Positions 17,124-25,113 of a DNA stretch of 64,000 bases are shown in pieces. The DNA is from Treponema zioleckii (GTDB lineage Bacteria > Spirochaetota > Spirochaetia > Treponematales > Treponemataceae). Numbering within the stretch: the first letter of the stretch is position 1; each line of letters begins with the position of its first letter. Below the pieces are notes generated by a model, which saw only the letters and a list, made by a program, of their open reading frames with translations, made no database searches and was not told where the DNA came from. The stretch spans positions 59,980 through 123,979 of the forward strand of contig NZ_JPUF01000003.1 of assembly GCF_014737315.1 (NCBI RefSeq). The letters are read 5' to 3'. The position numbers were made by a program, and so were the translations under genes.

Positions 17124-17177
17124 AAAAAATAAGAGCTGTCATCATCATGCGATTTTTCCATGAAGACAACAGCTCTT
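17124..17177 (-). terminator. Terminator after the exported-protein gene
   Basis: AAGAGCTGT/ACAGCTCTT 9-bp stem (17177-17169 with 17139-17131) with a long partly paired loop, then a T-rich run on minus (17129-17124). It lies between the small exported-protein gene and nrnA, so nrnA probably has its own promoter or relies on read-through. Confidence 0.7.
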
Positions 17178-17203
17178 GTCTTAAAAAATTATTTATTTAT
17201 AGC

Positions 17204-17626
17204 TTAGTAAGCAATTTCAAAAGTATCTTTGTCAGCATCTGAAATCTGAACACTACTGTCTGCTACGCCCCAAACTTTGTTTGCATGGTCTGTTGGGAGT
17301 GTCAAAATCAGATGATTGAAAGAACCTTCCTTTGAAATAACAGTCATATAAGATGTCATTCCTTTTGGAAGCGGTCTGAAAGAAAACTTTGCAGGTTTCT
17401 CGTCATACCATTTCTTTGGAACTGTAACCGTTCCAACATCTCTGTGTCCTTTTGCATACATAACAACGTATGCGTCTTTGTGGTCAAGGACTTTGTAAAC
17501 GGTCACGTTGTGGTAACTAACTTTTGCTTCCTGGAATGGATATTTGTAATCTTTAGGATCTTTTGAAGAAGCTGAGAACAAAACCACTGAAAAAAGCAAT
17601 GCTGAAAGAATAAATGATCTTTTCAT
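17204..17626 (-). CDS. Small exported protein of unknown function
   Basis: A 140-residue protein with a typical signal peptide (MKRSFILSALLFSVVLFSAS, cleavage likely after residue 20) and a beta-rich mature part (Y-H-N-V-T-V-Y-K-V, A-Y-V-V-M-Y, G-T-V-T-V-P). No cysteine follows the signal, so it is not a lipoprotein. Mature protein is expected in the periplasm. Function unknown. AGGAG lies 8 nt before the ATG; TATAAA-like sequence occurs about 80 nt upstream. Own terminator, so probably a single-gene unit after argF. Confidence 0.8.
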   Translation of the reverse strand: MKRSFILSALLFSVVLFSASSKDPKDYKYPFQEAKVSYHNVTVYKVLDHKDAYVVMYAKGHRDVGTVTVPKKWYDEKPAKFSFRPLPKGMTSYMTVISKEGSFNHLILTLPTDHANKVWGVADSSVQISDADKDTFEIAY

Positions 17627-17738
17627 AAAAAACTCCTATTACCCCTCTTCCCGTTAGAACCCTGTTATATGAATGCGCAGTTCGTTTTATTAGCGTTTTC
17701 TATTTATACCTTGTAATTTCATAAAAAACGGGTAAAAA

Positions 17739-18692
17739 CTAAATAAGCGCAAGCATAATTGCTTTTATCGTATGTTTGCGGTTTTCTGCCTGATCCCACA
17801 CCTTGCTTGCAGGACCTTCAAAAATATCCGAAGTAACTTCCTGACCGATGACGGCTGGAAGACAATGCATAAAGATTGTGTTTGTCTTTCCTGTCGCTTT
17901 CATCAAATCTTTGTTTACTTGATACGGTGAAAGTAGTCGGGTTCTCTCGTCTTTGAGTGATTCTTCACCCATCGAAACCCATACATCAGTATAAAGGCAA
18001 TCTGCTCCTTTTACAACTGAAATTTTATCTGAAATTTCGATTTTTGCACCGCTGGCTTGAGCGAACGGTGCGCAGATTTCCTGAATATCTTTTGGCGGAA
18101 AGAGTTCTTTTGGACTGAAAATTGCAAAGTCAATTCCAAGTTTTGCCGAAATGACCATCAGAGAACGAGCGACATTGTTCCGTCCGTCTCCGCAAAATGC
18201 CCATTTTAGTCCTTTGAGAGTGCCGAAGTTTTCTTTGAGAGTCATAATGTCGGCAAGTGCCTGAGTAGGGTGGTAGTCGTCGGTAAGACCGTTGATTACA
18301 GGAATTCCGGAATATTCCGCAAGCTGCTGGACGTGTTCTTGTTTGAATCCGCGGAATTCTATTGCGCTGAACATTCTTCCGAGTACTCTTGCCGTGTCTT
18401 TTACGCTTTCTTTGCCTCCAAGCTGAATATCATCCGTAGACATGAATACGGGATGACCGCCTTCTTCGCCAAATGCTGTTTCGAAAGAGGAACGTGTTCT
18501 TGTTGAGCGTTTTTCAAAAATCAATGCGATTGTTTTTCCGAGAAAACGTTGATGCACTTCGCCGGCATGTGCCTGTTTTTTTACCAAAAATGCATAGTCA
18601 AGAATTTGCAGAATTTCCTCTGGGGTGTAGTCAACCCAAGTGAGAAGCGAACGACCTTTGAAAGGCGTGTCGAATTTTTCAGCTTGAATCAT
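17739..18692 (-). CDS. argF: Ornithine carbamoyltransferase
   Basis: Transfers the carbamoyl group between carbamoyl phosphate and ornithine to form citrulline, in arginine synthesis or, run backwards, in the arginine deiminase pathway. The 317 residues contain the carbamoyl-phosphate motif K-R-S-T-R-T-R (about 58-64), HPTQALAD (about 147-154), the ornithine loop D-V-W-V-S-M-G and the catalytic HCLPA motif (about 279-283). The frame is open to 18761, but GGAG lies 8 nt before the ATG at 18692, which also gives the usual N-terminus. No other arginine gene is in the window, so anabolic (argF) versus catabolic (arcB) use cannot be decided. Confidence 0.93.
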   Translation of the reverse strand: MIQAEKFDTPFKGRSLLTWVDYTPEEILQILDYAFLVKKQAHAGEVHQRFLGKTIALIFEKRSTRTRSSFETAFGEEGGHPVFMSTDDIQLGGKESVKDTARVLGRMFSAIEFRGFKQEHVQQLAEYSGIPVINGLTDDYHPTQALADIMTLKENFGTLKGLKWAFCGDGRNNVARSLMVISAKLGIDFAIFSPKELFPPKDIQEICAPFAQASGAKIEISDKISVVKGADCLYTDVWVSMGEESLKDERTRLLSPYQVNKDLMKATGKTNTIFMHCLPAVIGQEVTSDIFEGPASKVWDQAENRKHTIKAIMLALI

Positions 18693-18795
18693 GGGAGTCT
18701 CCTTTTTTGTTATAATTTGACGGAATTTACGGATAACGCAGAATTCCGTTTGTTGCAGCATAACGATTTTTTATGAAAACGACAAAGAAGCACAT

Positions 18796-18844
18796 AAAAA
18801 ACAAAAGCTAGCTCTTAAAGATTTAATCTTAAAAAGCTAGCTTT
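18796..18844 (-). terminator. Terminator of tRNA-Met
   Basis: AAAGCTAGCT (18844-18835) pairs with AGCTAGCTTT (18813-18804); the loop contains a second pairing TTAAGATT/AATCTTTAA. On minus it is followed by TTGTTTTTT (to about 18795). It starts 9 nt after the tRNA. Confidence 0.85.
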
Positions 18845-18852
18845 ATAAACTT

Positions 18853-18925
18853 TAGGGGCAATAGGATTTGAACCTATGACATACGGAATATGAGTCCGGT
18901 GTTCTACCAGCTGGACTATGCCCCC
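18853..18925 (-). tRNA. tRNA-Met (anticodon CAT)
   Basis: A 73-nt cloverleaf: acceptor GGGGGCA/TGCCCCT, anticodon loop CTCATAT, T arm ATAGG-TTCAAAT-CCTAT, discriminator A. CCA is not encoded. The anticodon stem lacks the three G-C pairs of initiators, so it is an elongator tRNA-Met or a tRNA-Ile with CAT modified to lysidine. A C-U mismatch at 27-43 and a C-A in the D stem are slightly unusual. Confidence 0.92.
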
Positions 18926-19013
18926 AAACGATGTGTTAATATTATCAATTTGATTCTTTTGTGTCAATATGAATCAAAGAAAAAATCAAAAAAAATCATT
19001 TTTTTAGGAAGAA

Positions 19014-19496
19014 TTAGTTTTTTGAAGTTTCTTCCGTGTGTTCGGTTCCGAGTTTTACGACTTCGTTTATAAACTCATCGAGGGTTTCGAAGTGCTTGTA
19101 AACTGACGCAAAACGTATGTAGGCAACTTTATCCAATTCATGCAACCTTTCTAGAACCAGTTCGCCTAATTCCGTGGTTGAAATTTCGTGCGTGGTTTTG
19201 CCTTTGATAATCGCCTTGTCTTCGATTTCGTTTACGATGTTTTCTATCATCGTTGTGGCAATCGGGCGTTTTTCGAGTGCGCGCTGAATTCCTTTTTCAA
19301 GCTTTGAGACATCGAAAGGCTGTCTTCTTCCATCTCGTTTTATGACCATGAAAGGTTTTTCTTCTATTCTTTCGTAGCTCGTGAACCTGTATCCGCATGA
19401 AACGCATTCTCGGCGGCGGCGGATTGATTCCCCGTTTGCCATCGTTCTGGATTCTATAACTTTATCGTCTAAACTACCGCAATATGGGCATCTCAT
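19014..19496 (-). CDS. nrdR: Transcriptional repressor NrdR
   Basis: NrdR senses nucleotides and represses ribonucleotide reductase genes. The 160-residue protein has the N-terminal zinc ribbon with four cysteines (M-R-C-P-Y-C-G ... C-V-S-C-G-Y-R-F-T) in residues 1-37, then the ATP-cone domain beginning FMVIKRDGRRQPFDVSKLEKG (about 49-69) and ending near 140. Size and order match the family exactly. No nrd genes are in the window, so its targets lie elsewhere. Confidence 0.97.
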   Translation of the reverse strand: MRCPYCGSLDDKVIESRTMANGESIRRRRECVSCGYRFTSYERIEEKPFMVIKRDGRRQPFDVSKLEKGIQRALEKRPIATTMIENIVNEIEDKAIIKGKTTHEISTTELGELVLERLHELDKVAYIRFASVYKHFETLDEFINEVVKLGTEHTEETSKN

Positions 19497-19577
19497 TTTT
19501 TTTCACCTCGCGAAGTTTCATTATCTTATAAAATCGAATTAAAGTGTCAAGTATTTTTAATTGTATTTTTTATTTTT

Positions 19578-20306
19578 TTATTCCCATACAAGCTCCGAAA
19601 CTGAGGTGTATGCGGTTAGGGGATTTCGGATGTTCCATTTTTCTAGTTTTTCTTTTAGACCGTCTTTTGGAGTGCCGTCAAAAACTTTTTTTCCTCTAAA
19701 AAGTACGATGAAACGATCTGCGAGACCAAGACATTTTTCAAGTTCATGGCTCAAAATTATGATAGTTTTTCCCTCTGATTTTAGTTTTTTGATAAGTGCG
19801 TTAACTTGTTTTACTCCTCCAAAATCAAGGTTTGCGTATGGTTCGTCAAAAATTATGATCGGCAAGTCCATTGCAAGCATACAAGCTACGGCAAGACGTC
19901 GTTTTTCGCCTCCAGAAAGAAATCTTGCCGGAAAATCGGCTTTGTTCGTAAGACCGACCTGCTCAAGAACGCGCTGTGTCGTGCGTTCGATTTCGACTTT
20001 CGATTTCTTCTGATTTTTTGGCCCAAAGGCAATATCTTCACGGGGAGTTTCTCCAAGAATCTGCGTGTCGGCCTCTTGAAAAACTAATCCCGATTTAGAA
20101 AAAACTGTTACCGTGCCAGAATCAGGAGTTTCAAGACCTGCAATTATGTTCATCATTACGCTTTTTCCAGAACCGTTTTCGCCGCCAATGATTGTTAGCG
20201 TGCCTTCGTCAATCGAAAAAGAAACGTCATCAAGAGCGATTTTTTTTCCTTCGGCGGTGGCATAAGATTTTTTTACGTGAGTTACTTCTATTTTCTTTTT
20301 ATTCAT
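19578..20306 (-). CDS. ECF-type ABC transporter ATP-binding protein
   Basis: A 242-residue ABC ATPase with Walker A GGENGSGKS (about 41-49), Q-loop VFQEADTQILGETPREDIAF (about 74-94), signature LSGGEKRRLAVACML (about 130-144), Walker B PIIIFDEP and H-loop LSHELEKC. The QEADTQI...EDIAFGP wording is characteristic of the EcfA/CbiO ATPases that energise vitamin and metal uptake with an EcfT membrane subunit. No T or S component is next to it, so it is an orphan here and its substrate is unknown. The ATG lies 58 nt downstream of the lnt stop. Confidence 0.88.
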   Translation of the reverse strand: MNKKKIEVTHVKKSYATAEGKKIALDDVSFSIDEGTLTIIGGENGSGKSVMMNIIAGLETPDSGTVTVFSKSGLVFQEADTQILGETPREDIAFGPKNQKKSKVEIERTTQRVLEQVGLTNKADFPARFLSGGEKRRLAVACMLAMDLPIIIFDEPYANLDFGGVKQVNALIKKLKSEGKTIIILSHELEKCLGLADRFIVLFRGKKVFDGTPKDGLKEKLEKWNIRNPLTAYTSVSELVWE

Positions 20307-20364
20307 TTTTTGTTTCCGGTCAAAAATAATTGTAAACTAAAAATATTTTATAAGGTTTACAATT

Positions 20365-22236
20365 TTATATATTCCAATTCGTCCAGTCAACCTTCCATTG
20401 CTCTTCCAGTTCCGAGAGCCAAAAACCGTTTACGAGACATTCTGTGGAAATGTATTCAATTTTTTCTTTTGTTCTGCATTCTGAATAAATTATGAATGCG
20501 GCTGCAAGAATCGCACAAATTTCTGGAAGCCAATTTCCGAATTTTGCGTAAATCGTGATTTTTCGTTCGAAAATCGGAACTTTGACTGCCATTGCATCGG
20601 GGGTAAAAAGTGGCATGTCCGCCAGAACTTTTCCTGCGGGGTCAACGACTACAGAATAACCTGCGTTTGCGGAGCGTGCGAGCGTTGTTCTGTATTCAAT
20701 TGCACGGTAATGCGCGACAACAAAATGTTGTATTTCTGCAGAATCGGTTTTTGACCAAGAATCGTTCGTAATGTTTACAAAAATCTCGCTTCCTGCAAAA
20801 AAAAGTGCCCTGCAGACTTCTGCTGCGCTGTCGTCAAAACAGATTGGCGTTGAAATTTTTACCGAAGTAGTTTTTTCTTTTTTTGAGTCCGGCACGAGCG
20901 AGAAGATTGGCGTTGGGGACGAATACGGTCCTGAAAGTGGAATTTCAAAAAGTACAGGCTTTTTTCCCGGTGTCCAGCCGTATGAAAATCCTGCCAGTTT
21001 TTTTATGAGAATTCTTACAAAATCAAATTGACGGTAAGGAATCAGTTCTGCGAATGGAACGAGGTGCATTTTTTGGTATGAGCCAGAAAGGATGCCGTTT
21101 CGGTCAAAAAGCAATGCCGAATTTCCATATTCGTGGCGCCAGTCATTCAAAACGTATGGTCCGCCGATTATGAACGGAGTGCCCATGCGTTTTATAAAAT
21201 CAAAAAGTGGCTCGTCTTCCGGGAATGTTGCGTAATAATTCAAAGTTGACTTTTTAGGAAATCTTTTTTGAAGGACGGCTTCGCTCCAAACGACCAAATC
21301 TGTAGTTATTCCTTCGTCCGCAAATTCGGTGATTTTTTCTTCCGAAAGTTTTTGTGAAAGAGTTATTGTTGCTGCGCGTGCTTTTTCAGTTTTTTCCCAC
21401 GGATCACGACTTTGCTGTACAAAAACTGTGTTCATGTATTTTACGGGAACTCTTTGCAAGGTGTATTGATAGATTCCGTAGAATGTCGTGATTCCTAAAA
21501 ATACCGCACCGACGGAAAAAATCTTTTTGTATGCGTCCGCAAGCTGCGGTTTTCCTTCAGAAATTGAAAAGTTTTCTATTATAAGTGAACCTTCGCCAAT
21601 AATTGCAGAAAAAAAAGCAAAAAGCCAGGTTATTCCGTAAACGCCGGTAATGTCTGCAATTTGCGTTATGAGCGGCCACTTGAATGCCGTCATGGAAACT
21701 GTGCCCCACGGATAGCCTAAAAATCCTGTTGATTTTACCCATTCCCAGACGGAATACAGCGAGGCGAACCAGATTATTCTGAATTGAAGAAAAAAAGTTT
21801 TCTTTCCGCAAGTTTCTTCGAGTTTTGTTTGTTTTGTAAAAATTGCGATAAAATAATAGAAGAAAAATGAAAGAAATCCTTCTACGAATCCTGTGCCAAT
21901 CCCCGACGCTCCGAGCGTAAAGGCCGCGTAGCCCATAAAATTTCCGAGCCAAAAACTTGAAAGAAAGTGGGTGAGTGCTCCGTTCAAAAAGCAGAGCCAG
22001 AATGCTTCCCTGTAGGATTTTGCTTTTGAAAGCATGATGTAAAGCGGGGTTAGAGAAAAAAATCCGATGAATGGCGAGCCGAACAGTAAAAATTCATTTG
22101 GAATAGCAAATGAAAGCATTATTGACGCGAAAACTGAATAAAAAATTTGAGAAATTAGATGTTTTGTACGTGCAAATTTGGTTGGCTTATTTGAAACTGA
22201 AAAAACGGAACAAAAAACTTGTAAAATTCGACTCAT
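20365..22236 (-). CDS. lnt: Apolipoprotein N-acyltransferase
   Basis: Lnt adds the third acyl chain to the N-terminal cysteine of lipoproteins in the inner membrane. The 623-residue protein has six or so N-terminal membrane helices (about 35-250) and a nitrilase-type domain (about 270-560). Equivalents of the catalytic triad can be seen: W-S-E-A-V-L (Glu), Y-Q-K-M-H-L-V-P-F-A-E (Lys) and T-P-I-C-F-D-D (Cys), followed by NITNDSW. It is about 100 residues longer than E. coli Lnt. The stretch between lnt and the divergent kinase-like gene (22237-22346) probably holds both promoters. Lipoproteins are encoded nearby (for example at 36601). Confidence 0.92.
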   Translation of the reverse strand: MSRILQVFCSVFSVSNKPTKFARTKHLISQIFYSVFASIMLSFAIPNEFLLFGSPFIGFFSLTPLYIMLSKAKSYREAFWLCFLNGALTHFLSSFWLGNFMGYAAFTLGASGIGTGFVEGFLSFFFYYFIAIFTKQTKLEETCGKKTFFLQFRIIWFASLYSVWEWVKSTGFLGYPWGTVSMTAFKWPLITQIADITGVYGITWLFAFFSAIIGEGSLIIENFSISEGKPQLADAYKKIFSVGAVFLGITTFYGIYQYTLQRVPVKYMNTVFVQQSRDPWEKTEKARAATITLSQKLSEEKITEFADEGITTDLVVWSEAVLQKRFPKKSTLNYYATFPEDEPLFDFIKRMGTPFIIGGPYVLNDWRHEYGNSALLFDRNGILSGSYQKMHLVPFAELIPYRQFDFVRILIKKLAGFSYGWTPGKKPVLFEIPLSGPYSSPTPIFSLVPDSKKEKTTSVKISTPICFDDSAAEVCRALFFAGSEIFVNITNDSWSKTDSAEIQHFVVAHYRAIEYRTTLARSANAGYSVVVDPAGKVLADMPLFTPDAMAVKVPIFERKITIYAKFGNWLPEICAILAAAFIIYSECRTKEKIEYISTECLVNGFWLSELEEQWKVDWTNWNI

Positions 22237-22346
22237 TATAATATCATTTTATTAAGTTGGCTTTAAAAAAGCAACGTTTAGGGACTTTCTTTAAGCATTT
22301 ACTTTTTGAAAGTTTTTTTTATTGCTAAAAAGAGACAATTAAACAA

Positions 22347-23528
22347 GTGCTGAACAAAATCAAAGATATACACGAGTATGAATACAATACCCCTGCGATT
22401 TCAGTGGCTTCGGCTCCTGCTAGATTCCATTTGCTTGGCGAACATTCCTGGTTTTTTAGGGACAAGACGCTTTCGATGGCGATAAACTTTCCTGTTGAAG
22501 TCGCCATTTCTTTTAGGAATGATGATTCGCTTTATTTCTTTTTCTCGGATTTAAAAGACCGGCGACATTCAAATCTGTCTTCCCTAAAACAGCGCAAGGA
22601 AGACAGGTGGGCAAATGCGATAAAATCTGTTTTGTACGGTTTTGAAGCTTTGGGATTTAAGCTTCGCGGAATGAATTTTACAGTTTGCTCGGATATTCTT
22701 CCGTCGGCCGGCTTTGGAATTACGACTGCAATAAAAGTTGCCAGCATTTATGCCGTCAGGGCTGCTTTGGGAGTGGATTGTGCTGATGACAAGATTCTAA
22801 GAATCCTTTCTATTGCGAATACGGATTATTACGAGACAGACAATCATGTTGCCGACAATTATGCGGCAATGTACTCAAAAAGCGGGTGTGTGCTTTTGAC
22901 AAACCATGAAAAGCGAACTTACGAAAATATTCCGTTTGATTTTTCAGAGAAAGCGATTCTTCTTGTGGACGCAAAAGTACCCCGAATCTCTCTCTGGGAT
23001 GAGGAAACCCTCCGCCAGCCGGAATACGCGCTTCTTTTGGGCGAACTTCGTCTTTTGAGGGCGCACACTTTTGGTGGCTGGACTTATGAAGTTGACAGAA
23101 ACGAAATAAACGAGGTCCTTTCTATTGTTGACGAAACGACCAAGCGAAGACTTTACAGCGTAATTCATGAGCATCATTATCTTCTTGAAGCTCGCGAAGG
23201 AATCATCAACAACAATTTTGCGCAGTTTGCCCGTGCAGTAAATTCGAGCCATTCTAAGATGCGGGATTTGTACGAAATTTCTTGCCCGGAAATCGACTGG
23301 ATTTTGAAACGCCTCGTGGAAATAAATCCTACGCCGGATAATGAGTTTAATCCTGTGTGTTGCGGTCGAATTACCGGAAAGGGGTTCGGACGCTGCGTTT
23401 ATGCGATTTTGGATAGAAAAAACATTCCGCTTTTCGAGGCAAAACTTGTTGAATATGATAAGATTTTCGGGTTCAAAGCTTCCTATTATATGGTAGAGCC
23501 TTCCGACGGTGCTAAGCTGCTTTTGTAA
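22347..23528 (+). CDS. GHMP-family kinase, galactokinase-like with degenerate motifs
   Basis: A 393-residue protein aligned by eye with galactokinases. Motif 1 is S-A-P-A-R-F-H-L-L-G-E-H-S-W-F (about 26-40) where galactokinase has GRVNLIGEHTDY; motif 2 is I-L-P-S-A-G-F-G-I-T-T-A (about 115-126) in place of LPxGxGLSSSA; motif 3 is T-G-K-G-F-G-R-C-V-Y (about 347-356). The D-N within VADNYAAMYSKSGCVLL may replace the MDQ catalytic base. The fold is probably retained but substrate use is uncertain; it may act on another sugar or be a regulator. The start is GTG with no strong ribosome site. surE follows after 42 nt. Confidence 0.8.
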   Translation: MLNKIKDIHEYEYNTPAISVASAPARFHLLGEHSWFFRDKTLSMAINFPVEVAISFRNDDSLYFFFSDLKDRRHSNLSSLKQRKEDRWANAIKSVLYGFEALGFKLRGMNFTVCSDILPSAGFGITTAIKVASIYAVRAALGVDCADDKILRILSIANTDYYETDNHVADNYAAMYSKSGCVLLTNHEKRTYENIPFDFSEKAILLVDAKVPRISLWDEETLRQPEYALLLGELRLLRAHTFGGWTYEVDRNEINEVLSIVDETTKRRLYSVIHEHHYLLEAREGIINNNFAQFARAVNSSHSKMRDLYEISCPEIDWILKRLVEINPTPDNEFNPVCCGRITGKGFGRCVYAILDRKNIPLFEAKLVEYDKIFGFKASYYMVEPSDGAKLLL

Positions 23529-23570
23529 CTTTTGTGCTAAGTTTGATGTGTTTCTGAATGGAGAAAAAAA

Positions 23571-24344
23571 TTGTCACGAAAAAATATACTCATCACAAAT
23601 GACGACGGGGTGAACGGGGAAGGGCTTTTGGCCCTTGAGAAAAGTCTTTCGGCTGTTGCGAACGTTTTTGTTCTGGCGCCGGATTCCAATCGTTCTGCGG
23701 TTTCCAGTCATTTGAATATGAACGCCGCTCTAAAATTCGTTGAATGCGGCAAAAACAGACTTTCATGTTCTGGCAGTCCTGTTGACTGCGTGCTTGCGGC
23801 TTTAAAATCTGAGTTGTTTGAACGGGGATTAAAATTCGACGCCGTTTTTTCTGGAATCAACAAAGGCGCGAATCTCGGAACTGACGTGGTTTATTCCGGA
23901 ACGTGTGCTGCGGCTCGTCAGGCTGTTTTGTACAAGCTGCCTGGTATTGCGGTCAGTCTTGAATGTTTTGATGATTCATGGAAGTTTTCTGCATTGGCGG
24001 AATTTTGTGCCAAAAATCTCGAAAAATTAATTTCTTTATCAACGAGTGAGCTTTTTGTAAGTGTCAATGCTTATTCTTCCGATAAATATAATGAAGTTGT
24101 GTATTCCGCACTTAGTGTAAGAGACTATCGTGATTCGGTTGACATTCTTGAGGCTCCAGACGGGAATCGCTATGGCTTTTTTAAGGGTGGAAATATACAA
24201 TCTTCTGAGTCGCCGCGCAAACTGAAAAATGAGGCCAGTGATTATGCTGTTGTAAACGATGGCAAAATTTCTATTTCTCGGATTTTTGCAGAGCCTTATT
24301 ATGAACACTGTCCGGCTGATTTGGAATTGTCTTTTAGTTTCTGA
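23571..24344 (+). CDS. surE: 5'/3'-nucleotidase SurE
   Basis: SurE dephosphorylates nucleoside 5'- and 3'-monophosphates in a metal-dependent way and is linked to stress survival. The 257 residues start with the metal-site motif N-I-L-I-T-N-D-D-G (about 5-13), then APDSNRSAVSSHL (about 37-49) and FSGINKGANLGTDVVYSGT (about 91-109), all diagnostic. The start is TTG with GGAG 8 nt upstream. It ends 27 nt before the TPR gene, so the GHMP-surE-TPR genes are likely one unit. Confidence 0.95.
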   Translation: MSRKNILITNDDGVNGEGLLALEKSLSAVANVFVLAPDSNRSAVSSHLNMNAALKFVECGKNRLSCSGSPVDCVLAALKSELFERGLKFDAVFSGINKGANLGTDVVYSGTCAAARQAVLYKLPGIAVSLECFDDSWKFSALAEFCAKNLEKLISLSTSELFVSVNAYSSDKYNEVVYSALSVRDYRDSVDILEAPDGNRYGFFKGGNIQSSESPRKLKNEASDYAVVNDGKISISRIFAEPYYEHCPADLELSFSF

Positions 24345-24371
24345 TTTTCTATCTGATATGTGGGAGGATTT

Positions 24372-25047
24372 ATGTCAGATAAAAATATTCTTCTCGAAGG
24401 AATCTCGATGTATAACCGCAAGGATTATACGGGTGCATTGGCGTTTTTTTTTGTCTTTGCCTGAAGACTCTGTTACGGATAATATTGAACTTGCGTATTA
24501 TATTGGGCTTTGTTATTCAAAACTTGAGCATTTTGATGATGCTCTTTTGTATTTGGAACAGGTTGTCACTGTCGGAACTGATAGCGACCGTGTTTTGCAA
24601 TGCCGTTATCTTCTAGCTTTGATTTATGTAAAAAGCGGAAGAAAGAAGCTTGCGACGTTCGAGTTGAACAAATTGATAGAAACCGGCTACAAAACTGCTT
24701 CGGTTTATGCTTCTTTAGCTTATTTGGCTTGGCAGGACGATCAGGTAGATTTGTGTTTGGATTATTACAAAAAAGCTCTGGAAGTTGATGAAGAGAATCC
24801 TACGGCGTTGAACGGAATGGGCTACGTGCTTGCAAGTGAGAACAGGGATTTGACCAAAGCTCTTTCGTATTGCAAAAAGGCGTTGTCGATAGAGCCGAAT
24901 TCGCCTGCCTGCCTTGATTCAGTTGGCTGGGTTTATTTAAAACTTGGCCTTGTGAATGATGCGATGAAATATTTGACCCAAGCTCACGAAATCTTGCCAG
25001 ACAATGAAGAAATTAATGAGCATATTCGAATGGCGCAGGAAGTTTAA
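24372..25047 (+). pseudogene. Tetratricopeptide-repeat protein split by a frameshift in a T9 run
   Basis: The ATG at 24372 follows GGGAGG by 6 nt and opens MSDKNILLEGISMYNRKDY, but the frame stops at TGA 24462-24464. The remainder runs in the +1 frame to 25047. Deleting one T of the nine at 24444-24452 fuses ...G-A-L-A-F-F to L-S-L-P-E-D-S, giving a ~224-residue protein. It contains at least five TPR-like helical pairs (for example TALNGMGYVLASENRDLTKA and SVGWVYLKLGLVNDAMKYL). TPR proteins are scaffolds; no signal peptide is seen. The next gene also begins with TPR-like helices, suggesting a functional link. Confidence 0.8.
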
Positions 25048-25113
25048 AAAGCGGGCTAAAAATCGTTTTGAATTGCCCTAAATTAAAATAGCAGATATAG
25101 GATAAGCATATAA

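Noticed and set aside
22237..22346. Riboswitch between lnt and the kinase-like gene
   Set aside because: Only 110 nt of AT-rich sequence without conserved stems; more likely two divergent promoters.
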